Assembly (NCBI RefSeq): GCF_001544475.1
Contig: NZ_FCNW02000040.1
Span: forward strand, 1-54,993
DNA from: Caballeronia humi
Lineage (GTDB): Bacteria; Pseudomonadota; Gammaproteobacteria; Burkholderiales; Burkholderiaceae
Direction of reading: 5' to 3'
DNA: 54,993 nucleotides
Below are positions 16,798 through 24,569 of the stretch, piece after piece; position 1 is the first letter of the stretch, and every line of letters starts with the position of its first letter. Both the position numbers and the translations under genes were made by a program. A model generated the notes under the pieces. It saw nothing but the letters and a program-made list of their open reading frames with translations. It was not told the DNA's origin and did not search any database.

Positions 16798-16826
16798 ACT
16801 AACAGTGTTACGCCGTCATTTATTCC
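16798..16826 (-). promoter_or_regulatory. ECF-type promoter P1 (sigma operon, probable autoregulation)
   Basis: Minus strand: -35 GGAATAAA (16826-16819), 15-base spacer, -10 GTTAGT (16803-16798), i.e. GGAAT-N18-GTT. The start would be about 24 bases before the ATG at 16767. The same geometry recurs at 17580-17608 and 17656-17684. Confidence 0.55.
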
Positions 16827-16857
16827 GCGTGCCTCGACATTTTTTTGAGGCCGGCGG

Positions 16858-17175
16858 TCACTGTCCGAAGAAAGTCGCGCGCGGGCCGGTTTTATCGGCA
16901 TCGGCGCGAGTGCCGGACGCCGAGGAACCCGGCGCGGCGGCGCCGTAAGCGCTTTGCCCCGCGTTCGGAGCAGCGGCGATCCGCGCTTCGGCGGCCTGTA
17001 ATTGCTCGGGATAGTGCGCGTCCTCGCCGCCGACCGAATAACCGGCTTTTTCGAGTTGAGCCAGTTCGGCTTTCACCTGGGCGCGCGTGAGCGGCGCGTC
17101 GGTTGGCGTCGCCGCGAATGCCGGCGCGGCGAGGAGGGACACGACTGCTGCTGCGGCTGACAAAAAGGTTTTCAT
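16858..17175 (-). CDS. small secreted DUF4148 family protein
   Basis: A 105-residue protein with a signal peptide (about 1-21, ending APAFA). The DUF4148 core is TRAQVKAELAQLEKAGYSVG, then HYPEQLQAAEARI. An Ala/Gly/Ser tail follows. Function is unknown for the family. It lies 43 bases after the DUF4148 gene at 17219 on the same strand and is probably co-transcribed from promoter P2. It ends just before promoter P1 of the sigma operon. Confidence 0.9.
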   Translation of the reverse strand: MKTFLSAAAAVVSLLAAPAFAATPTDAPLTRAQVKAELAQLEKAGYSVGGEDAHYPEQLQAAEARIAAAPNAGQSAYGAAAPGSSASGTRADADKTGPRATFFGQ

Positions 17176-17218
17176 GGCAAGTCTCCGGTCGATGGATGGA
17201 TGTGACGCGTGGCCGGGT

Positions 17219-17542
17219 TCAGGAACCCGAGTAGATATTGCAGAAACTCACGGGGCCGACGCATTGCCCCGTCATGCTCCTTTGGGCGCTCATGCTCGAA
17301 CCCGCGGATGCACCGCCGTATGCGTTGTTGTCGGCGGTCGTGCGGTGCGTTACCTGGTTCTGATAGATCGGGCTGACATCGGGGTACGACGCATCGGTGA
17401 CGAGACGCGATCCGTTCTGTTCAGCCTTGATCAGTTGCGCACGCACTTCGGCGCGGGTGAGACCTTGCGACGAGCTTTGAGCGAACGCGCCCGACGACAC
17501 GATCAGCGCGGCGGACAGTGCAACGATTTGAATGGATTTCAT
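17219..17542 (-). CDS. small secreted DUF4148-like protein with C-terminal cysteines
   Basis: A 107-residue protein with signal peptide MKSIQIVALSAALIVSSGAFA. The core is TRAEVRAQLIKAEQNGSRL, then ASYPDVSPIYQNQV, so the tyrosine-proline motif is kept but the usual LQAAEA helix is changed. Unlike the two other members here, it ends with two cysteines (TGQCVGPVSFC) that could form a disulfide. It is led by ECF-like promoter P2 about 30 bases upstream and is probably the first gene of a two-gene unit. Confidence 0.88.
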   Translation of the reverse strand: MKSIQIVALSAALIVSSGAFAQSSSQGLTRAEVRAQLIKAEQNGSRLVTDASYPDVSPIYQNQVTHRTTADNNAYGGASAGSSMSAQRSMTGQCVGPVSFCNIYSGS

Positions 17543-17579
17543 CTTCGACTCCTTCGAAATTTAACGGGTTGGTACCTGG

Positions 17580-17608
17580 GATAACCTGGGACGTGACCGA
17601 TCTATTCC
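17580..17608 (-). promoter_or_regulatory. ECF-type promoter P2 (DUF4148 genes)
   Basis: Minus strand: -35 GGAATAGA (17608-17601), 15-base spacer, -10 GTTATC (17585-17580). The spacing is identical to P1. The predicted start is about 30 bases before the ATG at 17542. Confidence 0.55.
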
Positions 17609-17655
17609 CGCTGCCGGGAAGATTTTTCGAATGAGTAAATCGATGTGAAATCGAT

Positions 17656-17684
17656 GGAATAAAAGCGCTGCGCGCGATGTTTGC
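17656..17684 (+). promoter_or_regulatory. ECF-type promoter P3 (glutathione transferase gene)
   Basis: Plus strand: -35 GGAATAAA (17656-17663), 15-base spacer, -10 GTTTGC (17679-17684), the same geometry as P1 and P2. It faces the GST gene at 17759, leaving a leader of about 65 bases. P2 and P3 diverge within one 216-base gap. Confidence 0.5.
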
Positions 17685-17758
17685 ATATTCGGCGATGAGC
17701 CCCGGGGCATGGCGTTTGCTGCTGTGATGGCACGCAAACAACCAAGGAGGCACATGCC

Positions 17759-18343
17759 ATGAAGCTTTACTACTCGCCGGGTGCCTGCAGTCTCGCGGAC
17801 CATATTGCACTGCACGAAGCCGACATTTCTTTCGACCGTGTCCGCGTCGATCTGAAGACGAAGCTCACCGAGGCCGGGCAAAAGTTCGATGAAATCAATC
17901 CAAAGAGCTACGTGCCCGTACTGGAACTCGATGACGGTCAGCGTCTGACGGAGAACATCGCGATCCTGTCATGGGTCGCACAGCAGAAGCCCGCGCTCGC
18001 GCCATCGGGCGAGCAAGGGTCATTGCATTTGCTGGAAATGCTCGCGTTCATTTCGACCGAGATTCACAAGCAGTTCGGCCGTGTATTCAAGCCGAGCGCC
18101 GACGCCGAAGCTACCGCCGCGCGCGAAAAAATTGGTCAGCGCTTCAATCTGATTGCAACGATGATGAAAGGCGATTATCTGTTCGGCGCCGAGGCGAGCG
18201 TCGCGGACGCATACCTGTTCACGATGCTGTTGTGGGCGCAAAAGGTCGGCATCGAAATGCCGCAGCGCCTCGCGGACTTCGCGCAGCGCATGCGTGCGCG
18301 GCCCGCGGTGCAACTCGCGCTGAAGCACGAAGGGATCGACTGA
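17759..18343 (+). CDS. glutathione S-transferase (bacterial beta-class-like)
   Basis: A 194-residue cytosolic GST. The thioredoxin-like N-terminal domain (MKLYYSPGACSLADHIALHEA) has the SPGAC motif with Cys10, the catalytic cysteine position of beta-class GSTs. Next come the cis-Pro segment SYVPVLELDD and the glutathione-binding LTENIAIL. The alpha-helical C-terminal domain begins at about residue 85. AAGGAGG lies 9 bases before the ATG. Promoter P3 suggests induction with the ECF sigma regulon, which would fit stress detoxification. It converges with the second GST gene, 4 bases away. Confidence 0.93.
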   Translation: MKLYYSPGACSLADHIALHEADISFDRVRVDLKTKLTEAGQKFDEINPKSYVPVLELDDGQRLTENIAILSWVAQQKPALAPSGEQGSLHLLEMLAFISTEIHKQFGRVFKPSADAEATAAREKIGQRFNLIATMMKGDYLFGAEASVADAYLFTMLLWAQKVGIEMPQRLADFAQRMRARPAVQLALKHEGID

Positions 18344-18347
18344 TCGC

Positions 18348-18995
18348 TCAGTCGCGATCCGGCGCGCCGAGCGGAAAGAACGATCGATACGGCCGTGCGT
18401 CGTCCACCACGCGCACGACCGATGGCCGCGCGAGCAGTCGCTGCCGGTAACTGCGCACGTTGCCGTATTCCTCGGCGATGGGATGCGTCCAGTCGGCGTA
18501 AAAGAGCGAAGGCGCGGCGGCGCAATCGGCCATGCTGAATGCGTCGCCTGCCGCCCACTCGCGATCGTGCATCGTTTGATCGAGCCAGCGGTACGCTACT
18601 TCCAGCATCGACCGCGCATTGGCGACGCCCGTGTCATCGCGATCTTCAGGCGCGCGCATGCGATCGAAGACGATGGTCTGCATCGGCGTCATGATGTAGT
18701 TGTCGAAGAAGCGGTCCATCAGGCGCACATCGAGCGCGTCGCGCGAGTCGTCGGGAATCAGCCGCACCGGCCCAGGATGATTCAGCGCCAGATACTCGAT
18801 GATGATGCTCGATTCCGGCACTGTGCGCCCATCATCGACGAGCAGCGGGAAGCGCTTGAGCGGCCACAGGGCGGCGTGCTCTTCGCGGGTTGCGTCATCC
18901 TCGAGGATGCGGTATTCGAACGGCGTATCGTTTTCTCTGAGCGCGATCAGCACTTTCTGGCAGTAGGACGAAAACGGGTGGGCGTAAAGCTTCAT
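18348..18995 (-). CDS. glutathione S-transferase family protein
   Basis: A 215-residue GST of a different subfamily from its neighbour. The N-terminal domain (MKLYAHPFSSYCQKVLIALREN) has Ser/Cys near the active site. KRFPLLVDDGRTVPESSIIIEYL is the glutathione-binding segment. The C-terminal helical domain contains the conserved N-capping region DWTHP. The ATG at 18995 opens the fold; a longer frame to 19073 does not resemble a GST. The substrate is unknown. The two adjacent convergent GSTs are not close paralogues. Confidence 0.92.
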   Translation of the reverse strand: MKLYAHPFSSYCQKVLIALRENDTPFEYRILEDDATREEHAALWPLKRFPLLVDDGRTVPESSIIIEYLALNHPGPVRLIPDDSRDALDVRLMDRFFDNYIMTPMQTIVFDRMRAPEDRDDTGVANARSMLEVAYRWLDQTMHDREWAAGDAFSMADCAAAPSLFYADWTHPIAEEYGNVRSYRQRLLARPSVVRVVDDARPYRSFFPLGAPDRD

Positions 18996-19088
18996 GGCTG
19001 CTCCTTCGATGTTGGATCGGTGCGCGGCGAGGCACTTCAACATTCGACGTTCGAACGCCTCCGAAATCGACACGAACCTCGAAGAAAA

Positions 19089-20675
19089 TCAGCCCCGCGC
19101 GTTTCTCGCCGAAACCTCCTGCAGATCCAGATCGCCTTCCAGCATGCGCAGCACTTCATCGTGAATCAGCCCCGCGCGATGCATGCGCAGCAACTCCGTG
19201 CGCCCCGCCTTGATCGCGGCGAGAACGACGTCGTAATGCGCACCCCGCAAGTCCATCGGGTACGAGGTCGCGTTTTCGAATTGCTGCGTGAGCCGCGCGC
19301 GATACGTGTATTGCTCAAGCAGCCGTGGATGGATCACGCTGCCGTCGGGGCCGTGCACGAGCGGCTGGATCGCGGCGAGTTGCGCCGCTTCGAGCCGCGC
19401 CCACGCCTGCGGCTCGGTGAGTTGCGGCGGGTAGTCGTCGCCGCCGTCGGGCGGATTCACCAGGCGGATCAGCGGCCCGATCGTCGTGCCCTGCAGCAGC
19501 ACGGTGACGAGGATCACCGCGAACGCCGCGAACAAAATCAGATCGCGTCCGGGCATTTCCTCGGGCAAAGATAGCGCCACCGCCAGCGTCACGACGCCGC
19601 GCATGCCCGCCCAGCTCACGATCGTCGCGGAGCGCCAGTCGGCTCTCTTCGCTCCGCGACCGGTCAGGCGCGCATACGTCGCGCGGATGCCTTCCGCGCA
19701 GAACGCCCACACGAAGCGCGATAACACGACCGTCACCACCACCGCGATCACGGCAGGCGCGAGCACCGCGAACGCATTCTCGCCGCCGCCCAGCCGCTCG
19801 ACGATACTGCGCATCGACAAGCCGATCAGCACGAACACGAGCGCCTCCAGCACGAACACGACGACATGCCAGAACGCCTCGCCGCGCGTTCTGACGGCGG
19901 CGGAGAACACCTCGTGCTGATGCCAGCCGAGCATCATGCCGCAAGTCACCGTCGCGATCACGCCCGATACGTGGACCATTTCACCGGCTATATACGCGAT
20001 CCACGCCGACATCACGGAGAGCGTGATGACGAGATAGTCGTCGTCGAGCGCGCGCAACAGGCGCACGACCACGTAGCCCACCACGAGCCCTACCGCGATC
20101 CCGCCGAGCGCGAGCCCTACGAAGCTGAGCGCGGCCTGTGGCGCGCTGAACACGCCCGTCAGCGCGGCCGCGACGGCGAAGCGGAACAGTACGAGGCCGG
20201 CGGCGTCGTTGAGCAGGCTTTCGCCTTCGAGCACGACCATCAGGCGGCGCGGCAGCGCGACGCGCTCCAGCACGGCCTTCGCGGCGACGGCATCGGGCGG
20301 CGAGACCACGGCACCGAGCGCGAAGCACGCGGCCCACGGCAGGCCGGGCGCGACCAGATGCACGACCACGCCGACGACGAACGTCGTGAACGCAACGGCG
20401 CCGATCGCGAGCAGCAGGATGCCGCGCAGATGCCGCTTGAAGTCGCCCCAGACGAAGAAGTACGCGCCGTCCATCAGCAACGGCGGCAGGAAGAGGATGA
20501 GCACGAGATCGGGATCGAGATCGACGGGCGGCAGGCCGGGCGCGAACGCCATCGCGGCGCCGCCGACCAGAAGCGCGGCGGCTGGCGGGAGCCGCAGGCG
20601 CTTCGCCACGAGCTCGAGCGCGATGATGGCGAGGAGCGAGACGAGGACGAGCTTGAATGCCGAAACGGCGGACAT
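19089..20675 (-). CDS. Na+/H+ antiporter, CPA1 family
   Basis: A 528-residue inner-membrane exchanger with about 12 membrane segments and a hydrophilic C-terminal tail of about 110 residues. Diagnostic segments include FLPPLLMDGAYFF, SPPDAVAAKAVLERV and the ion-binding GESLLNDAAGLVLFR. The ATG at 20675 is selected by GGAGG 8 bases upstream rather than an in-frame ATG at 20717. It exports Na+ (or K+) for protons in pH and salt homeostasis. The cytoplasmic tail could be regulatory. It is transcribed alone or from the EamA gene upstream (104-base gap). Confidence 0.9.
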   Translation of the reverse strand: MSAVSAFKLVLVSLLAIIALELVAKRLRLPPAAALLVGGAAMAFAPGLPPVDLDPDLVLILFLPPLLMDGAYFFVWGDFKRHLRGILLLAIGAVAFTTFVVGVVVHLVAPGLPWAACFALGAVVSPPDAVAAKAVLERVALPRRLMVVLEGESLLNDAAGLVLFRFAVAAALTGVFSAPQAALSFVGLALGGIAVGLVVGYVVVRLLRALDDDYLVITLSVMSAWIAYIAGEMVHVSGVIATVTCGMMLGWHQHEVFSAAVRTRGEAFWHVVVFVLEALVFVLIGLSMRSIVERLGGGENAFAVLAPAVIAVVVTVVLSRFVWAFCAEGIRATYARLTGRGAKRADWRSATIVSWAGMRGVVTLAVALSLPEEMPGRDLILFAAFAVILVTVLLQGTTIGPLIRLVNPPDGGDDYPPQLTEPQAWARLEAAQLAAIQPLVHGPDGSVIHPRLLEQYTYRARLTQQFENATSYPMDLRGAHYDVVLAAIKAGRTELLRMHRAGLIHDEVLRMLEGDLDLQEVSARNARG

Positions 20676-20779
20676 GAATACTGCCTCCAGATGGACGGAA
20701 ACCGAAGTATCCATCATGGAGGCGATGCGGTCATCGACCGCGGACGGGTTTTTGCGCCGGCGTCAGGCCTTGTTCGTGC

Positions 20780-21718
20780 TCATTGCTTCGCTGAAGCCGA
20801 CGCCGGCCGTGCGCCCATGCCCGGCAGCCGCTTGATGACGCCCGTCGCGAGCGCGGTGCCGACGAGGATGATCACGCAAGCCTTGACCATCCCGAGCGAC
20901 ACGTGTTCCGACAGGAACATCGCGCCCCAAAGGATGCCGAAGACGGGAATCACGAACGTCACCGTGATCGTGCGCGCCGGACCGATCACCGAGATCAGGT
21001 GATAGAACATCATGTACGCGACGCCCGTGCATGCGACACCCAGCGCGATCACCGAGCCCCAGGCATCGAGCGAAACCGGCGCCGCCGGCCAGTAGTAGAT
21101 CGCGAACGGCAGCAGAAGAACGGTCGCGCAGAGCATCGTGCCGGCGGCGACCGTCAGCGAATCGACGCCCATCAGATGCCGCTTCGTGTAGCTCGCCGCG
21201 ATCCCGTAGCAGAGCGTCGCGCCGAGTCCGGCCGCGGCGGCGAGCGCCGTCGTCGCGGGCGTCGCGCTTGCGCCGTGCGGTGTCGCGACCTGGTCCCAGA
21301 CGAGCGCGAGCACGCCTGCGAAGCCGATCGCGAGGCCGGCGACGCGCAGGCCGCTCAGCCGGTCCTTCAGCCACAGGAACGCAACGACCGCGCCCCAGAG
21401 CGGCGTGGTCGCGTTGATGACCGAGGTCACGCCCGCCGAGAGCGTCAGTTCAGCATACGCGAAGAGACAAAAGGGCGCCGCCGAGTTCAGCACGCCGACC
21501 ACGAGCAGCGGCCACACGCGCGCGCGGATCGTGCGCAACGCCTCGCCCGAGGATCGGCGCAGGACGAGCATCGCGAAGAGAAAGAGCGCCCCGATGCCGA
21601 CGCGCAGCGCCATCAGTGGCGCGACGCCGAAGTCGGTCACACCGATGCGGATGAAGAGAAACGAGCCGCCCCACAGGGCTGCGAGAACGAGCAACTGGAC
21701 GATGCTGAGCGGATTCAT
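20780..21718 (-). CDS. EamA/DMT-family transporter
   Basis: A 312-residue membrane protein with ten predicted helices in two EamA repeats. The first contains LAALWGGSFLFIRIG and TSVINATTPLWGAVVAFLW; the second has ATLCYGIAASYTKR and GVAYMMFYHLISVIGP. Members export amino acids or metabolites, but the substrate cannot be predicted here. The ATG at 21718 is chosen; a TTG at 21736 is possible. Neither has a strong ribosome-binding site. Confidence 0.88.
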   Translation of the reverse strand: MNPLSIVQLLVLAALWGGSFLFIRIGVTDFGVAPLMALRVGIGALFLFAMLVLRRSSGEALRTIRARVWPLLVVGVLNSAAPFCLFAYAELTLSAGVTSVINATTPLWGAVVAFLWLKDRLSGLRVAGLAIGFAGVLALVWDQVATPHGASATPATTALAAAAGLGATLCYGIAASYTKRHLMGVDSLTVAAGTMLCATVLLLPFAIYYWPAAPVSLDAWGSVIALGVACTGVAYMMFYHLISVIGPARTITVTFVIPVFGILWGAMFLSEHVSLGMVKACVIILVGTALATGVIKRLPGMGARPASASAKQ

Positions 21719-21917
21719 GATGGGCTTCGTGTGCAAGAGAGTCGGGAGACGAAGCCATCGTATCGCCGTCCAGGCGTCAAATGGTTCATGCCGGAATGAA
21801 ATGACAAGATTCGGGAGCTTCGCTCGACGTTGGGAGCCATCGTAGGCGCGTCGCGTGGCTTCGCCAAGCGAGCGATTTTCACCGGTATGTGAGAAAGATT
21901 GCGATCAACGCTGTCGT

Positions 21918-22331
21918 TCAGAACGACGCGCACGCATGCGACCGGACGCGCAGCACCGCCTCCTGGCTGAAGCGCGCCTTGTAATCGGCGATGAGGGCGC
22001 GGACGGCGGCGTCGTTGGGGTGGTCGTCCGGGTGGACGAGCGTCAACACGTACGAATTCTCGCGGATGATCGCCCCATCGGCGGTGCGCCATTGGCCGGA
22101 CGCCGGCCACACGGTGAGTCCTGCGGGAAAGCGTGGCGTCACCGACGACTGCAGGAACGCCGCCCACTGTGCCGGCGTGACCGCGCCGTTCGCGCTCGAC
22201 GTGCCGAAGTACAACTGGTCGCTGACCGCGCTCTGTTCACCTCGCGCGCAAGGCGGCGCTTGCACCGAGGCACAACCCGCCGTCACGAGAGCGAGCACGC
22301 AGGCCGCCGCATTGCGCTGCAACAGACGCAT
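21918..22331 (-). CDS. DUF3574 lipoprotein
   Basis: A 137-residue protein with a lipoprotein signal (lipobox LVTAGC, Cys20). A DUF3574-type domain follows, with LYFGTSSANGAVTPAQW, FPAGLTVWPASGQWR and SYVLTLVHPDD. The family is uncharacterised and often periplasmic. It lies 7 bases downstream of the IsdG-like monooxygenase gene and is probably co-transcribed with it. No link between the two products is known to me. Confidence 0.85.
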   Translation of the reverse strand: MRLLQRNAAACVLALVTAGCASVQAPPCARGEQSAVSDQLYFGTSSANGAVTPAQWAAFLQSSVTPRFPAGLTVWPASGQWRTADGAIIRENSYVLTLVHPDDHPNDAAVRALIADYKARFSQEAVLRVRSHACASF

Positions 22332-22338
22332 AGGGAGG

Positions 22339-22653
22339 CTATTTCACCGTCTGAATGACTTCGAAGCCCTCGAACTCGGGATGCCCGAGATAGAGCGACC
22401 GGCTTTCATTGCCTGCGTTTCGATGCGCGGCGCGAAAAGCGTCGGACTTGGTCCAGCCTTCGAATGCGGCGTAGTTCGCCCAGATCGTGTGGCTCGAATA
22501 GAGGACGTGGTCGTCGCGTTGCGGACCCTTGAGCAGATGAAATTCGACGAAACCGGGCACTTCCTTCAGATGCGTGTCGCGCGACGTCCAGAGTTCCTCG
22601 AACGCGGACTCGGACCCGAGGGCGACCTTGAAGCGATTCATGGCGATATACAT
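22339..22653 (-). CDS. IsdG/HmoA-like antibiotic-biosynthesis-type monooxygenase
   Basis: A 104-residue single ABM ferredoxin-like domain (MYIAMNRFKVALG, then EVPGFVEFHLLKG). Asn6, Trp67 and His77 fall at the positions of the Asn/Trp/His triad of the heme-degrading IsdG/IsdI enzymes, so heme cleavage is plausible. Confirming it needs structure-based alignment. The ATG at 22653 starts the domain; a longer frame to 22725 adds unrelated residues. It precedes the DUF3574 lipoprotein gene by 7 bases. No heme uptake genes are nearby. Confidence 0.85.
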   Translation of the reverse strand: MYIAMNRFKVALGSESAFEELWTSRDTHLKEVPGFVEFHLLKGPQRDDHVLYSSHTIWANYAAFEGWTKSDAFRAAHRNAGNESRSLYLGHPEFEGFEVIQTVK

Positions 22654-22753
22654 GCGGTTGGCTCCTGCGTGCGTGGTGGTGTCTCGATGATAAGCGCAAA
22701 CACAATGCGAGGAAGGCAGTCTCACCGTACAAACCCCGAGCGACTCGATCCGA

Positions 22754-22791
22754 TGACAGCGCTACCATCCGCGACGATGATAGCGTTACCA
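22754..22791 (+). promoter_or_regulatory. two tandem LacI-type operators before the sugar-acid operon
   Basis: TGACAGCGCTACCA (22754-22767) and TGATAGCGTTACCA (22778-22791) are two copies of an imperfect palindrome close to TGGTAGCGCTACCA, centred 24 bases apart. They end 14 bases before the GTG start of the dehydratase gene. The operon's own LacI-family regulator (26672-27679) is the obvious candidate to bind them. Confidence 0.65.
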
Positions 22792-22804
22792 ACCGGAGAC
22801 GGAC

Positions 22805-24547
22805 GTGACCTCAGCACGCAAAACCCCTGAACAGTTGCGCAGCTACCGCTGGTACGGCGTGAACGACCTGCGTTCGTTCGGGCATCGCTCGCGCACCGCG
22901 CAGATGGGCTATCACTCGTCGGATTACATGGGCAAGCCCGTGATCGCGGTCGTCAATACGTGGAGCGAAATCAACTCGTGCCACACGCACTTCAAGCAGC
23001 GCGTGGAGGAAGTGAAACGCGGCATCTGGCAGGCGGGCGGTTTTCCCGTCGAGATGCCGGTAATGACGCTCGCCGAGCCGTTCCAGAAGCCCACCACGAT
23101 GCTCTATCGCAACTTCCTCGCGATGGAAACCGAGGAACTGCTGCGCTCGTATCCGTTCGACGGCTGTGTGCTGATGGGCGGCTGCGACAAGACCACGCCC
23201 GGCCTTCTGATGGGCGCGATCAGCATGGACGTTCCGGCCATTTTCCTGCCCGCCGGTCCGATGCTGCGCGGCGACTGGAACGGCCGCACGCTCGGCAGCG
23301 GCTCGGACACCTGGAAATACTGGGCCGAACTGCGCGCGGGCAAGATCACCGAGGAAGAATGGAAGGGCGTCGAAAGCGGCATCGCGCGCTCGCCCGGACA
23401 TTGCATGACGATGGGCACCGCATCGACGATGACCAGCGCCGCCGAATCGCTGGGCCTCACGCTGCCCGGTTTCTCGTCGATCCCCGCGGTCGATTCGCGC
23501 CACGCGCAGTTCGCGTCGCTCACAGGTCAGCGCATCGTCGAGATGGTGTGGACCGACGTGAAGCCGTCGGACATCCTCACCGCGAAGTCGTTCGACAACG
23601 CGATCACCACCGTGCTGGCGATGTCCGGCTCGACCAACGCGATCGTGCATCTGGTCGCGGTCGCGCGCCGCGCGGGCGTGCCGCTCACGACGGCCCGTTT
23701 CGACGAACTCGCGCGCATCACGCCGGTGATCGCGAACGTGCGCCCCGCCGGCAAGTACCTGATGGAGGACTTCTTCTACGCAGGCGGGTTGCGCGCGCTG
23801 CTCGCGGAACTGGGCGAACTGATCGATGGCACGCAGAAAACGGTGAACGGCACGACGCTCGGCGAGAACATCGCGGGCGCGGAGATCTTCAACGACGACG
23901 TGATCCGCCGCCGCGACAATCCGCTCGTCCCGAGCGACGGCCTCGCGGTGCTGACCGGCAACCTCGCGCCCGATGGCGCCGTCATCAAGCCGGCGGCGAT
24001 GGAGTCGCATCTGCTTAAGCATCGCGGGCCTGCCGTCGTGTTCAAGGATTACGCGGACATGGCCGCGCGCATCGACGACGAAGCCCTCGACGTCACCGCG
24101 GATTCCGTGATCGTGCTGCAGCACGCGGGTCCGGTCGGCGCCCCGGGAATGCCGGAGTGGGGCCAGTTGCCGATCCCGCAGAAGCTCTTGAAGCAGGGCG
24201 TGCGCGACATGGTGCGCATCTCCGATGCGCGCATGAGCGGCACGAGCTATGGCGCGTGCGTGTTGCACGTCGCGCCGGAATCGTTCGTGGGCGGGCCGCT
24301 CGCGCTGGTGAAGGATGGCGACTTCATCGAGCTGGATGTCCACGCGCGGCGCCTGCATCTCGACATGAGCGACGCGGAGCTCGCCACGCGCAGGGAGACG
24401 TGGACGCCGCCCAAGCGTCCCTTCGAACGCGGCTTCGGCGTGATGCATCAACTGCACGTGACGCAGGCGAACAAGGGCTGCGATTTCGATTTCCTCGAAG
24501 AACCGGCCGCTGCGGCAACGCACGGCGACGAGCCCGAGATCCACTGA
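22805..24547 (+). CDS. IlvD/Edd-family sugar-acid dehydratase (L-arabinonate dehydratase-like)
   Basis: A 580-residue [2Fe-2S] dehydratase. Cluster ligands Cys59 (NSCHTH), Cys127 (GGCDKTTP) and Cys200 (GHCMTMG) sit at the positions known in Rhizobium L-arabinonate dehydratase. The probable catalytic Ser478 is in MSGTSYG. It would convert an aldonate to a 2-keto-3-deoxy acid. Which aldonate (pentonate, hexonate or tetronate) cannot be read from sequence. The GTG start has GGAG 8 bases upstream. It is first in an operon with an RraA-like protein, an MFS transporter and a LacI regulator, and is not the branched-chain amino acid enzyme IlvD. Confidence 0.92.
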   Translation: MTSARKTPEQLRSYRWYGVNDLRSFGHRSRTAQMGYHSSDYMGKPVIAVVNTWSEINSCHTHFKQRVEEVKRGIWQAGGFPVEMPVMTLAEPFQKPTTMLYRNFLAMETEELLRSYPFDGCVLMGGCDKTTPGLLMGAISMDVPAIFLPAGPMLRGDWNGRTLGSGSDTWKYWAELRAGKITEEEWKGVESGIARSPGHCMTMGTASTMTSAAESLGLTLPGFSSIPAVDSRHAQFASLTGQRIVEMVWTDVKPSDILTAKSFDNAITTVLAMSGSTNAIVHLVAVARRAGVPLTTARFDELARITPVIANVRPAGKYLMEDFFYAGGLRALLAELGELIDGTQKTVNGTTLGENIAGAEIFNDDVIRRRDNPLVPSDGLAVLTGNLAPDGAVIKPAAMESHLLKHRGPAVVFKDYADMAARIDDEALDVTADSVIVLQHAGPVGAPGMPEWGQLPIPQKLLKQGVRDMVRISDARMSGTSYGACVLHVAPESFVGGPLALVKDGDFIELDVHARRLHLDMSDAELATRRETWTPPKRPFERGFGVMHQLHVTQANKGCDFDFLEEPAAAATHGDEPEIH

Positions 24548-24569
24548 TCTTCTTTATGGAACCGACTCC

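Noticed and set aside
22805..24547. Annotation as IlvD of branched-chain amino acid synthesis
   Set aside because: Length, cysteine positions and the RraA/MFS/LacI context fit sugar-acid dehydratases of the same superfamily instead.
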